Below, piece after piece: positions 1-7,622 of a stretch of 64,000 bases of DNA. The DNA comes from Chloroflexota bacterium (lineage in GTDB: Bacteria > Chloroflexota > Anaerolineae > Promineifilales > Promineifilaceae). The notes beneath the pieces are model-generated. The model worked only from the letters and a program-made list of their open reading frames with translations, made no database searches and was not told the DNA's origin. The stretch covers positions 56,287 through 120,286 of the forward strand of contig JACTMP010000069.1 of the NCBI GenBank assembly GCA_014584575.1, given 5' to 3'. Every line of letters begins with the position of its first letter. Within the stretch, counting starts at the first letter, position 1. The position numbers and the translations under genes were made by a program.

Positions 1-584
1 TTTTCGGCCGCTTTGTAGGCAAAGAGGGCATCGGCATATTGCCCCATGAATTTGTGGCAGATGCCGCGGTTGTTTTGCAGATGGGCGGTGAGCAGGACGG
101 CCGTTTCCGGGGGCAGGTCAGGGGTTTGGGCAATGGTGTTGAGGGTGGTTTCGGCCGTTGCCAGCGCCTCGGCGTAGCGCCCCAGGTGGATGAGTACGTT
201 CAACCGCCCCACGTCGGTGCGCAGGGCGGCGGCTGTCTGGCCTGTTTGCCAATAGCCTGCCTGCGCCCGCGTGATTTCAGCCAACGCCTGTTCCAGGTCG
301 CCGCCGAGGGCCAGGGTTTGGGCGCGCAGGTAGATGGCCTGGGGATGCAGGGCGGGGGCCAGTTCCGGGGCAAAGGTCAGGCAGATGTCAAATATCTGCC
401 GTGCCTGGGGCAGATCGCGGTTGATGAGTTGGCCGCCGGTTTGCAGCAGTTGGCTGAGTCCTGCTTCGTGCCACAGGTTGGCCTGCTGCAAAAATTCAGC
501 CTGAGTCACGGCCGTGGGCCGGGCCAGCAGTTCGGCAATCAGCTCCGGCGTCAGTTCCGGCGTCAGGGGTGGTTCGGTGGGCAT
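1..584 (-). CDS. TPR-containing protein, N-terminal part (runs off the window)
   Basis: Reading the minus strand from the ATG at 582-584 gives an open frame of at least 194 codons with no stop before the window edge. It begins MPTEPPLTPELT and contains helical, alanine- and leucine-rich stretches with tetratricopeptide spacing, such as LNVLIHLGRYAEALATAE and NRGICHKFMGQYADALFAYK. The start lies 3 bases after the stop of the preceding gene, so it is the third gene of the sigma-factor operon. In Chloroflexota, TPR proteins in this position often end in a CHAT protease or another effector domain, but that part is outside the window, so no activity can be assigned. Confidence 0.7.
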   Translation of the reverse strand, partial: MPTEPPLTPELTPELIAELLARPTAVTQAEFLQQANLWHEAGLSQLLQTGGQLINRDLPQARQIFDICLTFAPELAPALHPQAIYLRAQTLALGGDLEQALAEITRAQAGYWQTGQTAAALRTDVGRLNVLIHLGRYAEALATAETTLNTIAQTPDLPPETAVLLTAHLQNNRGICHKFMGQYADALFAYKAAE

Positions 585-587
585 GGC

Positions 588-1220
588 CTACACCAGTTCC
601 AGGGGATCGATCTCGATTTCATCCTGATCGCGGCTGAGCACCAGGGCATAATGGCCGGGCGGCAGCCCCGTCAGGCTGAATTTGCCCAGGTCGTCGCTGA
701 TGAGCAGGCCGCGCTCGATGCCGTCTTGCAGCAGTTGGATGACAAAATCGGCCGGGTCGCTGTCGTCCAGGGGGAAAATCTGGCCGTCCAGGTCAACGCG
801 CTGGCTGCCGGTGGGGATGTGGGCGTTGAGGGCGATGTCGGCCAGGTCGCTGCTGTAGATGAGTTGGCGCGGCTCGCGGCTGAGGCTGGCATGGCGGGCG
901 CCGGCCAGGGCGGGGCGCTGCCAGTTGTCGGCGGTGAGGGTGGCGATGAGGGTGCGCAGGCGGCCGGACGGCCGTTTGTCTTGAGCATAAGCGGCAAATG
1001 TGGCAACGGCGGACTGACGCACGCTGGCGGGTGGGTCGGCCAGGGTGGTGGTCTGGCTGATGTGCAGGAACTCTTGCAGCCAGGCGACCTGCTCCTGGAG
1101 GCTGGGGGTAGCGGCGACGAGTTGGGTGAGTACGGCCGTGTCCGCCGGCGATAATTTTCCTTCCAGCCAATCGGCCAGTTGGTCTGTCGTGGGATTTTGC
1201 AAATCTGCCATCATATCCAT
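588..1220 (-). CDS. Putative anti-sigma factor-like protein
   Basis: A 210-residue soluble protein with no membrane segment. The N-terminal third (TTDQLADWLEGKLSPADTAVL, then TPSLQEQVAWLQEFL) resembles the short helical head of zinc-less anti-sigma proteins. The C-terminal half is beta-rich (IFPLDDSDPADFVIQLLQDG, FSLTGLPPGHYALVL) like a carboxypeptidase-regulatory or DUF-type sandwich. It lies 113 bases downstream of an ECF sigma factor and 3 bases upstream of a TPR gene. That position suggests it restrains the sigma factor, which is inference from gene order. A second in-frame ATG at 1211 is an alternative start. Confidence 0.55.
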   Translation of the reverse strand: MDMMADLQNPTTDQLADWLEGKLSPADTAVLTQLVAATPSLQEQVAWLQEFLHISQTTTLADPPASVRQSAVATFAAYAQDKRPSGRLRTLIATLTADNWQRPALAGARHASLSREPRQLIYSSDLADIALNAHIPTGSQRVDLDGQIFPLDDSDPADFVIQLLQDGIERGLLISDDLGKFSLTGLPPGHYALVLSRDQDEIEIDPLELV

Positions 1221-1293
1221 CCTGTGTTATGCCTGCTTATTCTGTTCCATTGATAAAAGACGGAACCGGGCGCAAAAATACAGCAATCTTGGG

Positions 1294-1327
1294 AGACCTG
1301 ACAGGTTTTGCAAAACCTGTCGGGTCT
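1294..1327. repeat. Palindromic repeat, AGACCTGACAGG family, copy 1
   Basis: Arms 1294-1309 (AGACCTGACAGGTTTT) and 1312-1327 pair with one mismatch that RNA would read as G-U, around a 2-base loop. It sits between the sigma-factor stop and the next gene of the operon, so in RNA it would form a hairpin there, but no T-run follows. Related copies lie at 36196-36229 and 42404-42437. Confidence 0.85.
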
Positions 1328-1333
1328 ATGCGC

Positions 1334-1897
1334 CTAGCCGCGTTCCACCAGAATGGTGCGCAGCCGATCCAGGCAGCGGCCGCGAATGGGGCCAATGCTA
1401 CCCACGCGCAATCCCAGTTGCTCGGCCACCTCTTCGTAAGCGGGCGGCTCTTCGGAAAAGTAGAGCAGCAGCAGCAGTTCACGGCAGCGTTTGTCCAGCA
1501 AATCTAGCCCCTGGTTCAGCCAGTTTACCCGTTCCCAATAGGCGGTGGCATCCTGGCCGGGTGTGTTCAGGAGAAAATGGCTTTGGGCTATGTCTTCTTC
1601 CTGTCCCAGAAATTCTCGTTTGTGTTTGCGCAGGTGATGGAGGCTGTGTCGCCGGGCGACGGTGGCCAGCCAGCCGCCCAGATTGCTATCTTCGTGCAGG
1701 CGGTCGAGATGTTCAACCAGGGTGGTGAAAGTCAATTGAGCGATGTCGGCGGCGTCGCTGCGGGTGAGGCCGTAGTTGAGGGGGATGGAGAAGACGAGCC
1801 GTTCATAACGGGTGACGACCTGCTGCCAGGCGTCGGCCTGCCCCTGGCGGCATTTTTCCAGAAGTTGTGGGTCGGTCAGGTGTTGGATTTTGGTCAC
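1334..1897 (-). CDS. ECF-type RNA polymerase sigma factor
   Basis: A 187-residue protein with the two-domain layout of extracytoplasmic-function sigma factors. Region 2 spans about residues 10-95, with DAADIAQLTFTTLVEHLDRL and NLGGWLATVARRHSLHHLRKHKR as the -10 recognition helices. Region 4 spans about 120-185, with CRELLLLLYFSEE followed by the helix-turn-helix YEEVAEQLGLRVGSIGPIRGR. There is no region 1.1 or 3. It directs polymerase to a small regulon and is first in an operon with a putative anti-sigma protein and a TPR protein, an arrangement typical of stress-responsive ECF systems in this phylum. Confidence 0.9.
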   Translation of the reverse strand: MTKIQHLTDPQLLEKCRQGQADAWQQVVTRYERLVFSIPLNYGLTRSDAADIAQLTFTTLVEHLDRLHEDSNLGGWLATVARRHSLHHLRKHKREFLGQEEDIAQSHFLLNTPGQDATAYWERVNWLNQGLDLLDKRCRELLLLLYFSEEPPAYEEVAEQLGLRVGSIGPIRGRCLDRLRTILVERG

Positions 1898-1907
1898 AGG
1901 GTATTTG

Positions 1908-2477
1908 TTACCTGAGAAAGTCCCGTTTCAGCAGGGCAAACAGGTGCAGATCGTGATAGGCGTCTTGCCAGTAACCGTATTGGCGCAGCAGCCCTTCTTC
2001 CTGGAAGCCAAGTTTTTGCAGCAGGCGCATGGAGGCGTCGTTGCCGGTCATCACGTAGGCTTCGACGCGGTTGAGCTGCATGTGGGTGAAGCCGAAGGTG
2101 AGTACGGCCGTGAGTGTTTCCGTCATAATCCCCTGCCGCCATTCACTTTGGGCCAGTTCGTAACCTATGGCAGCACAGTTAAAATGGCGTTTCCACTCGG
2201 CAAAACCGCACGTGCCCAACAATTGATCTTCCATTGGCCGGGTGATGGCCCAGCGGATGGTGCGTTTCTCGGCAAACCGCTGCTGCATCCGCGCCGCCAA
2301 TGCTTCCGCCTGCGCCAACTCCGTAAAAGTGGGTTGGTCATAGTAGCGGGTCACTTCCGGGTTGCTGAAAATGGCAAAGAGGGCGGGGGCGTCCGACGGC
2401 CGTACCTGCCGCAAGACCAACCGCCCCGTCGTCAGCACCGGAAATTCATCAAAAAGAGCATCCACGTTTGGTGTCAT
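1908..2477 (-). CDS. GNAT family N-acetyltransferase (RimJ/RimL type)
   Basis: This 189-residue protein is a typical RimJ/RimL-like acetyltransferase, which moves an acetyl group from acetyl-CoA to an amino group. The opening LTTGRLVLRQVRPSDAPALF is the usual first strand and helix. The acetyl-CoA-binding core lies at about residues 110-155, with the motif NDASMRLLQKLGFQEEGLLR characteristic of the family. The ATG at 2475-2477 is preceded by a short-period repeat array instead of a clear ribosome-binding site. The substrate is unknown; ribosomal proteins, small amines or antibiotics are all possible. It ends 10 bases before the sigma-factor gene on the same strand. Confidence 0.88.
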   Translation of the reverse strand: MTPNVDALFDEFPVLTTGRLVLRQVRPSDAPALFAIFSNPEVTRYYDQPTFTELAQAEALAARMQQRFAEKRTIRWAITRPMEDQLLGTCGFAEWKRHFNCAAIGYELAQSEWRQGIMTETLTAVLTFGFTHMQLNRVEAYVMTGNDASMRLLQKLGFQEEGLLRQYGYWQDAYHDLHLFALLKRDFLR

Positions 2478-2533
2478 GTATCATGTGTCAAGTGTCAGGT
2501 GCTACGTGACACATGACACCTGACACTTGATAC
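2478..2533. repeat. Short-period intergenic repeat, TGTCAAGTGTCAGGTG type
   Basis: Variants of the unit TGTCA(A/G)GTG recur on one side and their complements (TGACACATGACACCTGACAC) on the other, so the array is both tandem and palindromic. It fills the space between the GNAT gene and the next gene. It belongs to the class of short-unit intergenic arrays described in the findings. Confidence 0.7.
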
Positions 2534-2541
2534 TTTCCCTC

Positions 2542-2820
2542 TCACTCAATGCCCAACGAAAACATGCTTTCCAGATCATGTTTAGAGAAGACGCGGAAGG
2601 CGATGAGTGTTTCCGAGCGGATGATGCCGGGTACTTCCAGCATCCGCTCCGTCACCACTTCGGCCATCTTGTCATTGTCGCGCACGCGCACAATGGCTAC
2701 CAGGTCAAATCGGCCGGCGACGGAGAAGACCTCGCTGACGCCATCAATGTCGGCAATGGCCTGGGCGACGTGGTTGACTTTGGGGGGGTCTACATTCAAT
2801 AAAACGACTGTGCTGACCAT
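2542..2820 (-). CDS. Lrp/AsnC ligand-binding domain protein
   Basis: A 92-residue stand-alone RAM/AsnC ligand-binding domain, the alpha-beta sandwich that in Lrp regulators binds amino acids and assembles into octamers. Characteristic parts are the opening beta-strand TVVLLNVDPPKVNHVAQAI, the VAGRFDLVAIVRVRD turn and the closing strand SETLIAFRVF. There is no DNA-binding helix-turn-helix, so it cannot act as a classical repressor alone. I prefer the ATG at 2820, because the upstream GTG at 2835 would place the AAGGAG ribosome-binding site inside the coding region. A 25-bp hairpin lies directly upstream. Confidence 0.85.
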   Translation of the reverse strand: MVSTVVLLNVDPPKVNHVAQAIADIDGVSEVFSVAGRFDLVAIVRVRDNDKMAEVVTERMLEVPGIIRSETLIAFRVFSKHDLESMFSLGIE

Positions 2821-2839
2821 GCTTGTCTCCTTCACATTT

Positions 2840-2896
2840 CGTTCGTAGTAGGCGATTTATCGCCTTCTTGCGGCGATAAATCGCCTACTACGAACG
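2840..2896. repeat. Perfect 25-bp inverted repeat in a divergent promoter region
   Basis: Arms 2840-2864 and 2872-2896 are exact reverse complements separated by TTCTTGC. Each arm contains the inner palindrome GGCGATTTATCGCC or its counterpart. It lies between divergent genes, so it is not a terminator shared by converging genes. It may be a mobile palindrome or a cruciform-forming control site. Confidence 0.85.
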
Positions 2897-3071
2897 GTGG
2901 ATTGTATACCCATACCTTATCGCTAACGAGGTGTGTTGGCAAACGGCCGTTGCCCAAAACTTTCCCCGCTTTCTCCCGTAAATTATGTTTAACTGCTGGT
3001 TAGTAACAACTGTCTGAGCAGCCCAAATGGGGTAAAACCATTTTTACAAACCCAAATCATCGTTTTGCCGG

Positions 3072-3077
3072 TATAAT
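3072..3077 (+). promoter_or_regulatory. Candidate -10 box of the slipin gene
   Basis: TATAAT lies 34 bases upstream of the slipin start codon and is followed by a strong AGGAGG ribosome-binding site at 3099-3104. No good -35 box lies at 16-18 bases spacing, so only the -10 element is supported. Confidence 0.45.
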
Positions 3078-3110
3078 CCGGCTCGTGAGACTTACAAAAG
3101 GAGGTAAGCC

Positions 3111-3902
3111 ATGGGTATTACTGAACTATTGACGCCACTGTTGTGCATTATCCTGATCGGCCTGTTGGTCTTAATAGCCCTGTCGGTGCGGGTGGTGCCG
3201 GAGTACGAACGCGGCGTGGTGTTCCGCCTGGGCCGTCTGGTGGGCGCCAAAGGGCCGGGCCTGTTTCTGCTGATCCCACTCGTGGAAAGGATGGTCAAAA
3301 TTGATACACGCACAGTGACGATGGATGTGCCCGCACAGGAAGTGATCACACGGGATAACGTGACCGTTAAAGTGAATGCCGTCGTTTACTTCCGGGTAAC
3401 AAGCCCCACGATGGCGGTGGTGCAGGTGGAAGATTATCGCCGCGCCACCTGGCAAATTGCCCAGACCAGCCTGCGCAACGTCATCGGCCAATCCATGATG
3501 GACCAGTTGCTGCAAGATCGGGAACAAATCAACGAAACCTTGCAGCACATCATTGACGAAGCCACCGAACCCTGGGGCGTCAAAGTGAGCATTGTGGAAA
3601 TTAAGGACGTGGAACTGAACCAGAGCATGGTGCGGGCCATGGCCCGGCAGGCAGAAGCGGAGCGGGATCGCCGCGCCAAGATCATCAGCGCCGAAGGAGA
3701 TTTCCAGGCATCGCAAAAATTGTCCGAAGCGGCCGAAATCATGGGGCGCGAACCGGGGGCGATGACGCTGCGCTATCTGCAAACCCTGACGGAAATTGGC
3801 GTGGAACACAATACGACTATCGTCTTCCCCATTCCCATTGACCTGATTTCTGAGTTTATGCAGGCGTGGGACAGACCAAAATCTCCAAAATCTAATGAAT
3901 AG
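3111..3902 (+). CDS. Slipin / stomatin-like SPFH (Band 7) membrane protein
   Basis: A 263-residue SPFH protein. A single membrane anchor (LLCIILIGLLVLIALSV, about residues 10-27) is followed by the Band 7 domain with the family signatures VVPEYERGVVFRLGR, GPGLFLLIPLVERM, and later ATWQIAQTSLRNVIGQ. A coiled region rich in Ala/Glu/Arg (MARQAEAERDRRAKIISAEG) mediates oligomerisation in homologues. Slipins form scaffolds in lipid microdomains and often work with an NfeD-type membrane protease, but none is adjacent here. The start has an ideal AGGAGG site 6 bases upstream. An intrinsic terminator follows the stop immediately. Confidence 0.93.
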   Translation: MGITELLTPLLCIILIGLLVLIALSVRVVPEYERGVVFRLGRLVGAKGPGLFLLIPLVERMVKIDTRTVTMDVPAQEVITRDNVTVKVNAVVYFRVTSPTMAVVQVEDYRRATWQIAQTSLRNVIGQSMMDQLLQDREQINETLQHIIDEATEPWGVKVSIVEIKDVELNQSMVRAMARQAEAERDRRAKIISAEGDFQASQKLSEAAEIMGREPGAMTLRYLQTLTEIGVEHNTTIVFPIPIDLISEFMQAWDRPKSPKSNE

Positions 3903-3910
3903 TTGATCGG

Positions 3911-3947
3911 GGCAAATCGGCCGGGAAACGGCCGATTTGCCTTTTTT
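3911..3947 (+). terminator. Intrinsic terminator after the slipin gene
   Basis: A 13-bp stem (3911-3923 with 3929-3941, loop GGAAA) runs straight into TTTTTT at 3942-3947. It ends the slipin transcript 9-45 bases after its stop and overlaps the longest possible 5' end of the next gene, which argues for a later start for that gene. Confidence 0.85.
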
Positions 3948-3956
3948 CCTCTGCCC

Positions 3957-5297
3957 TTGCGCCGCCGAAACCTTTTCCTCCTCTGGATTTTGTTGTTACC
4001 CTCCATTGCCTGTGCGTTACTGCAAGGGCCACAGCAAATCAATTTACCACCCCCACCCACACCGCTGCCGGTCATTCAAGAGTTACCGGCGGACACGGTC
4101 ATCAACCCCCAAAGTAACCTGGTTGCCGGCGCCGACGCCGAAATTTTGAATATGGTGCGTGGCGTCTCACAGCAAAATCTGGTGGGCTATGTGCAGACGT
4201 TGGAGGGATTTCACACCCGCAATACATTTAGCGCCACCAACGTGGAGGGGCGCGGGATTGGCGCGGCGCGGCGCTGGATTTTTAATGAGTTTATTCGGAT
4301 TGGAGGCGGCCGTCTCCTGGTGGAAGCAGACGAATTTCCCTACAGCAGCGGCGGCGTTGCTACCAATCAGCAAAACATTATTGCCACTCTGCCGGGGCGC
4401 GACCCTAATGCCGGCGTGATTGTCCTGTCGGCGCACTATGATTCGCGCACCTTTGACCCTAACGATGGCGTCAGTTTTGCCCCTGGCGCGAACGATAATG
4501 CGTCCGGCGTCGCCGTTTTGCTGGAAGCGGCGCGCCTGCTGAGTACCCAGGAGTTGAATCAGACGGTGATCTTTGCCGCCTTTGCCGCCGAGGAGCAGGG
4601 GCGGTATGGCAGCCAGCATTTTGTGACGCAGCAGTTGTTACAGGGGGCGCAGATCAACGCCGTGTTTAATTTTGATATTGTCGGTGGGCGGCCCGGCATT
4701 CCGCAATGGGTACGCGCCATTTCACCGGGCGATGCCTCGTCGGCGACCCGTGAATTGGTGCGGTACATGGACTTGGTGCGGAACTTTTATATCCCCCAGT
4801 TTGGGCTGGAACACGTGAACGCGGAGGACAGGGAGGGGCGCTGGGGCGACCAGTTGAGCTTTTTGTATGCGGGCATCCCGGCGGTGCGCCTGACTGAATC
4901 GCAAGAAGACCCCAGCCAACAGCATAACAGTGCCGATGTGGCCGCGGCGCTAGACTTCAATTATTTGCGCCAGGTGACGCAGTTGGCGGTGGCGGTGACG
5001 GCAACGGCGTCAGGCGCACCCACACGGCCGTCTGCCCCCACCATTGCCGCCATGTCCGAACCGGGCGCGTACCTGATTAGCTGGCTGCCCGACCCGAATG
5101 CAGCGGGTTACGTTATCTCATTCCGGCCGGTGGCCTCGGAGAATTACCCTGCTTTTAGCTACGTTCTCTCTGAACAATCGGGTAATGTGGCGCTGACCAA
5201 CCTGGATACCAGCACATCCTATGCGGTCAGTATGGCGGCGCTGACGCGCAACGGCCGTCTCAGCTTCTTTTCGCCGGAAGTGGTGATTGGGAATTGA
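3957..5297 (+). CDS. M28 family zinc peptidase, lipoprotein, with C-terminal fibronectin type III domain
   Basis: A secreted zinc aminopeptidase-type enzyme. From the TTG at 3957 it begins with a lipoprotein signal (RRRNLFLLWILLLPSIAC, lipobox cysteine at residue 19), then a Pro-rich linker. The M28 catalytic domain follows, with metal ligands in LSAHYDSR, PGANDNASGVAVLLEAAR, AAEEQGRYGS and FNFDIVGG and a final His in QQHNSADV. The last 95 residues are an Fn3-like module (PSAPTIAAMSEPGAYLISWL). The frame is open from TTG 3903, but that start would place the slipin terminator inside the coding region. No convincing ribosome-binding site precedes either start. Confidence 0.88.
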   Translation: MRRRNLFLLWILLLPSIACALLQGPQQINLPPPPTPLPVIQELPADTVINPQSNLVAGADAEILNMVRGVSQQNLVGYVQTLEGFHTRNTFSATNVEGRGIGAARRWIFNEFIRIGGGRLLVEADEFPYSSGGVATNQQNIIATLPGRDPNAGVIVLSAHYDSRTFDPNDGVSFAPGANDNASGVAVLLEAARLLSTQELNQTVIFAAFAAEEQGRYGSQHFVTQQLLQGAQINAVFNFDIVGGRPGIPQWVRAISPGDASSATRELVRYMDLVRNFYIPQFGLEHVNAEDREGRWGDQLSFLYAGIPAVRLTESQEDPSQQHNSADVAAALDFNYLRQVTQLAVAVTATASGAPTRPSAPTIAAMSEPGAYLISWLPDPNAAGYVISFRPVASENYPAFSYVLSEQSGNVALTNLDTSTSYAVSMAALTRNGRLSFFSPEVVIGN

Positions 5298-5447
5298 GCC
5301 TGGGTCATTGCGCCTATCGCTGCTGGCTCCATGATGGGCGGACACGGCCGTGTCATGGCGGTATGACGTTGCGCAAAACAGGGTGGGACGGTCTGGAAGA
5401 GTGACCGCAGCAGGGACGTTCATCTCCAATCTCCAATCTCCAATCTC

Positions 5448-6257
5448 CTAATCTCTCAATGCGTTGATCTCATCCCGCACGGCCGTTGCCGCCGTCCGCG
5501 CTTTCTCCGCGAAATCAGGGCCGCCGCCGGCGTAAATGATGCCCCGGCTGGAGTTGATAACCGGGCCGGCGAGGGAGTCAGGGCCATGGGTCACGGCCGT
5601 ACCCAAATCCCCACCCTGCGCCCCCACACCGGGGATCAAGAAGTTAGCCTGCGGCGCCAACTGCCGGGTAATCGCCAGTTCTTCCGGGTAAGTGGCCCCC
5701 ACCACATACCCTTTGTGCCCGGCGGTCGGCCACTGCTGGCTCTGGCGCAGTACCTCCGCCGCCAGCCCTTCCCCCTGGCGCAGGTCGCCCTGAAAATCGG
5801 TGGCGCTGCGGTTAGAGGTGCGTGACAGGATGTACACCGCCTTGTCTGGCCGATTGCCAATCATCGCCAGCACCGTTTCGGATCCCAGGTATGGGTTTAC
5901 CGTCACCGCGTCTACGCCCCATTCGTCATACAGCCCGGCGGCCCAGGCGGCCTGGGTGTGGCCCATATCGCCTGTTTTGCAATCCAGGATGATGGGGATG
6001 TGGCGGGGGATGTAGGCGATGGTGCGTTCCAGGGCGATGATGCCCGCCGCGCCCCATTGCAGGTAAAAGCCCAGGTTCGGTTTATAGGCGCAGACCAGGT
6101 CGGCGGTGGCGTCTATGATCGCCTTGTTGAAGGGCAGCACCGGCTCGTCCCACTTCAGCCAATCTACCCGCAGTTTTTGCGGATCGGGGTCCAGCCCCAC
6201 ACACAGCCAGGAATTGTTTTGCTCTTGGATGGATTTGAGTTTTTCTAAATAAGTCAT
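5448..6257 (-). CDS. pyrF: Orotidine 5'-phosphate decarboxylase (type 2)
   Basis: This enzyme converts OMP to UMP, the last step of pyrimidine synthesis. The 269-residue protein carries the type 2 signatures SWLCVGLDPDP near the N-terminus, the catalytic lysine/aspartate cluster in IILDCKTGDMGHTQAAWAAG, and a phosphate-binding end in LIPGVGAQGGDL and INSSRGIIYAGG. I chose the ATG at 6257 (MTYLEKL); the open frame runs further upstream, but that extension overlaps the preceding gene. No other pyr genes lie nearby. An AATCTCC-type short repeat (5421-5460) follows the stop. Confidence 0.93.
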   Translation of the reverse strand: MTYLEKLKSIQEQNNSWLCVGLDPDPQKLRVDWLKWDEPVLPFNKAIIDATADLVCAYKPNLGFYLQWGAAGIIALERTIAYIPRHIPIILDCKTGDMGHTQAAWAAGLYDEWGVDAVTVNPYLGSETVLAMIGNRPDKAVYILSRTSNRSATDFQGDLRQGEGLAAEVLRQSQQWPTAGHKGYVVGATYPEELAITRQLAPQANFLIPGVGAQGGDLGTAVTHGPDSLAGPVINSSRGIIYAGGGPDFAEKARTAATAVRDEINALRD

Positions 6258-6286
6258 ATGGGTCGATGCTTCAACTGTGAGAGTTT

Positions 6287-6637
6287 TCAGGCAGCTACGG
6301 GTTTCTGTTCTAACAAATCCAGACAAAGCGTGTGCAACTTCGTCATTTCCCGTTGAAACTCGCGCTGTGCTTCTTCTGTGGGCAAAATTTCAAATAAATC
6401 GGGCAACTGCACACCGCGACTCATAATTTCATCGGCCAGGTGGTCGTGCAGCTCTTCACGCACAAACAGACTGTTTTCCGCATGGAAGAATGTACGCAGC
6501 GCTTCCGATGCGCTTAACACGCCATAACTAAGAGATTCTAGAATTCCCAAATTTAGTAGAGCAAAGAGTTCTAAATTCTCTTCTGCCGTGCGGTCGGATT
6601 CTGATAACAAGTTTCTGAGATAGATTTTTTCGTTCAT
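6287..6637 (-). CDS. Unknown small acidic helical protein
   Basis: A 116-residue protein predicted to be mostly helical and acidic (RNLLSESDRTAEENLELFAL, VREELHDHLADEIMSRG, EEAQREFQREMTKLHTLCLD). No recognised domain, membrane segment or catalytic motif is visible. It overlaps the end of the upstream 81-residue gene by four bases (ATGA), so the two are translationally coupled. Such a tight pair could be a toxin-immunity or toxin-antitoxin module, but neither sequence matches a family I know. Confidence 0.6.
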   Translation of the reverse strand: MNEKIYLRNLLSESDRTAEENLELFALLNLGILESLSYGVLSASEALRTFFHAENSLFVREELHDHLADEIMSRGVQLPDLFEILPTEEAQREFQREMTKLHTLCLDLLEQKPVAA

Positions 6638-6879
6638 GGTCTCTCGCTTTTTAGGAACTTTACGCCAGCAACATGACCAGATTGATGTTCAAAATAATGT
6701 ACCTCGCCTATGTTGCCTGATTTTATCACCTTTTGCCACTTGCCGGGCAAAAGTTCACGTAGATAACGTAATACGGCAGGATTGCGCACCGGGTACTTGA
6801 TTGTGCCATCCTTGTCAGGAACCCATGCCTCTGGCACAGACCCGGAGGCATAGACATTAGCATAAAGATGTAACGGCAT
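6634..6879 (-). CDS. Unknown small basic protein, coupled to the following gene
   Basis: An 81-residue protein, basic in its second half (NPAVLRYLRELLPGKWQKVI, then EVHYFEHQSGHVAGVKFLKS). The middle resembles the C-terminal modules of some polymorphic toxins and of unknown small proteins ending in a beta-hairpin, but I cannot name the family. It shares the ATGA overlap with the 116-residue gene downstream and follows the DoxX gene by 13 bases, so the three are probably cotranscribed. Confidence 0.6.
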   Translation of the reverse strand: MPLHLYANVYASGSVPEAWVPDKDGTIKYPVRNPAVLRYLRELLPGKWQKVIKSGNIGEVHYFEHQSGHVAGVKFLKSERP

Positions 6880-6892
6880 TAGGCTTTTTCAA

Positions 6893-7381
6893 TTACCCTT
6901 CAGCCACCGGCACGGCCGTCAGCCGACCACCGCGCACCGTAGCGCCAATAACAATACCAGCGGCGATCAGCACCATGTTCTTGATGATGTATTGCCCTTC
7001 CAGCGTGGGCGCGATGGGGAAGACGGTGAAGCACAGTTCGGGGTAGAGGAAGAGGGGGGTGACGGTGCCCACCATTTGCAGCCAGAGCAGCGCCAGCGTG
7101 GCGCGCAGAAAGTAGCCGGTGATGAGGCCCAGGCCGATCAGACATTCCCATATGGCGAGGATGAATACGGCCGTGTCCGGGCTAAGCACCCCAAATGACA
7201 GCGCCGACATCGTATCCCCTGCCAGCGATTGCGCCGGGCTGAGGCCGGGGAAAAACTTGAGCGCGCCAAACCAGAAAAAGACCACCCCCAGGCTAAACCG
7301 CAGCAGGCGAATGCCGTGCCGGGCCATCCATTCGGTGAGCGTCGCGTCAATCTGGTCATATCTATTTTTAAGTGAAGTCAT
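6893..7381 (-). CDS. DoxX family membrane protein
   Basis: A 162-residue protein with four predicted membrane segments: LLRFSLGVVFFWFGALKFF, AVFILAIWECLIGLGLITGY, ATLALLWLQMVGTVTPLFLY and a C-terminal stretch near IIKNMVLIAAGIVIGATV. The spacing and the FWFGALKF signature match the DoxX/DUF417 membrane family. Members include a subunit of archaeal thiosulfate:quinone oxidoreductase and redox-stress proteins; the role of most bacterial members is unknown. The upstream 230 bases separate it from the divergent hsdR gene. Confidence 0.85.
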   Translation of the reverse strand: MTSLKNRYDQIDATLTEWMARHGIRLLRFSLGVVFFWFGALKFFPGLSPAQSLAGDTMSALSFGVLSPDTAVFILAIWECLIGLGLITGYFLRATLALLWLQMVGTVTPLFLYPELCFTVFPIAPTLEGQYIIKNMVLIAAGIVIGATVRGGRLTAVPVAEG

Positions 7382-7622
7382 ACCATCACCTCAAGCAGTG
7401 TTAGGTTATATGTTGTTGTTACGTCAGTCATAATGGCGATTGTAGCCTTGTTTTGTTTGCCCGGTCAAAACGGGGGAGCTGCGGCAACGGCAACAGAAGT
7501 CTTATATTCACGATAGGGTGGGCAGGCAACGGCCGTTATCCATTCGACATTCAATCGTTACCTATTGTATACTGTCAGGCACTTGACCCATAATCATTGC
7601 ACCGCAGGGAGGTTTGAAGACA

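Noticed and set aside
39..1154. A 371-codon plus-strand frame at the window start
   Set aside because: It is the shadow of the TPR and putative anti-sigma genes on the other strand; its composition is Gly/Gln-rich without any domain.
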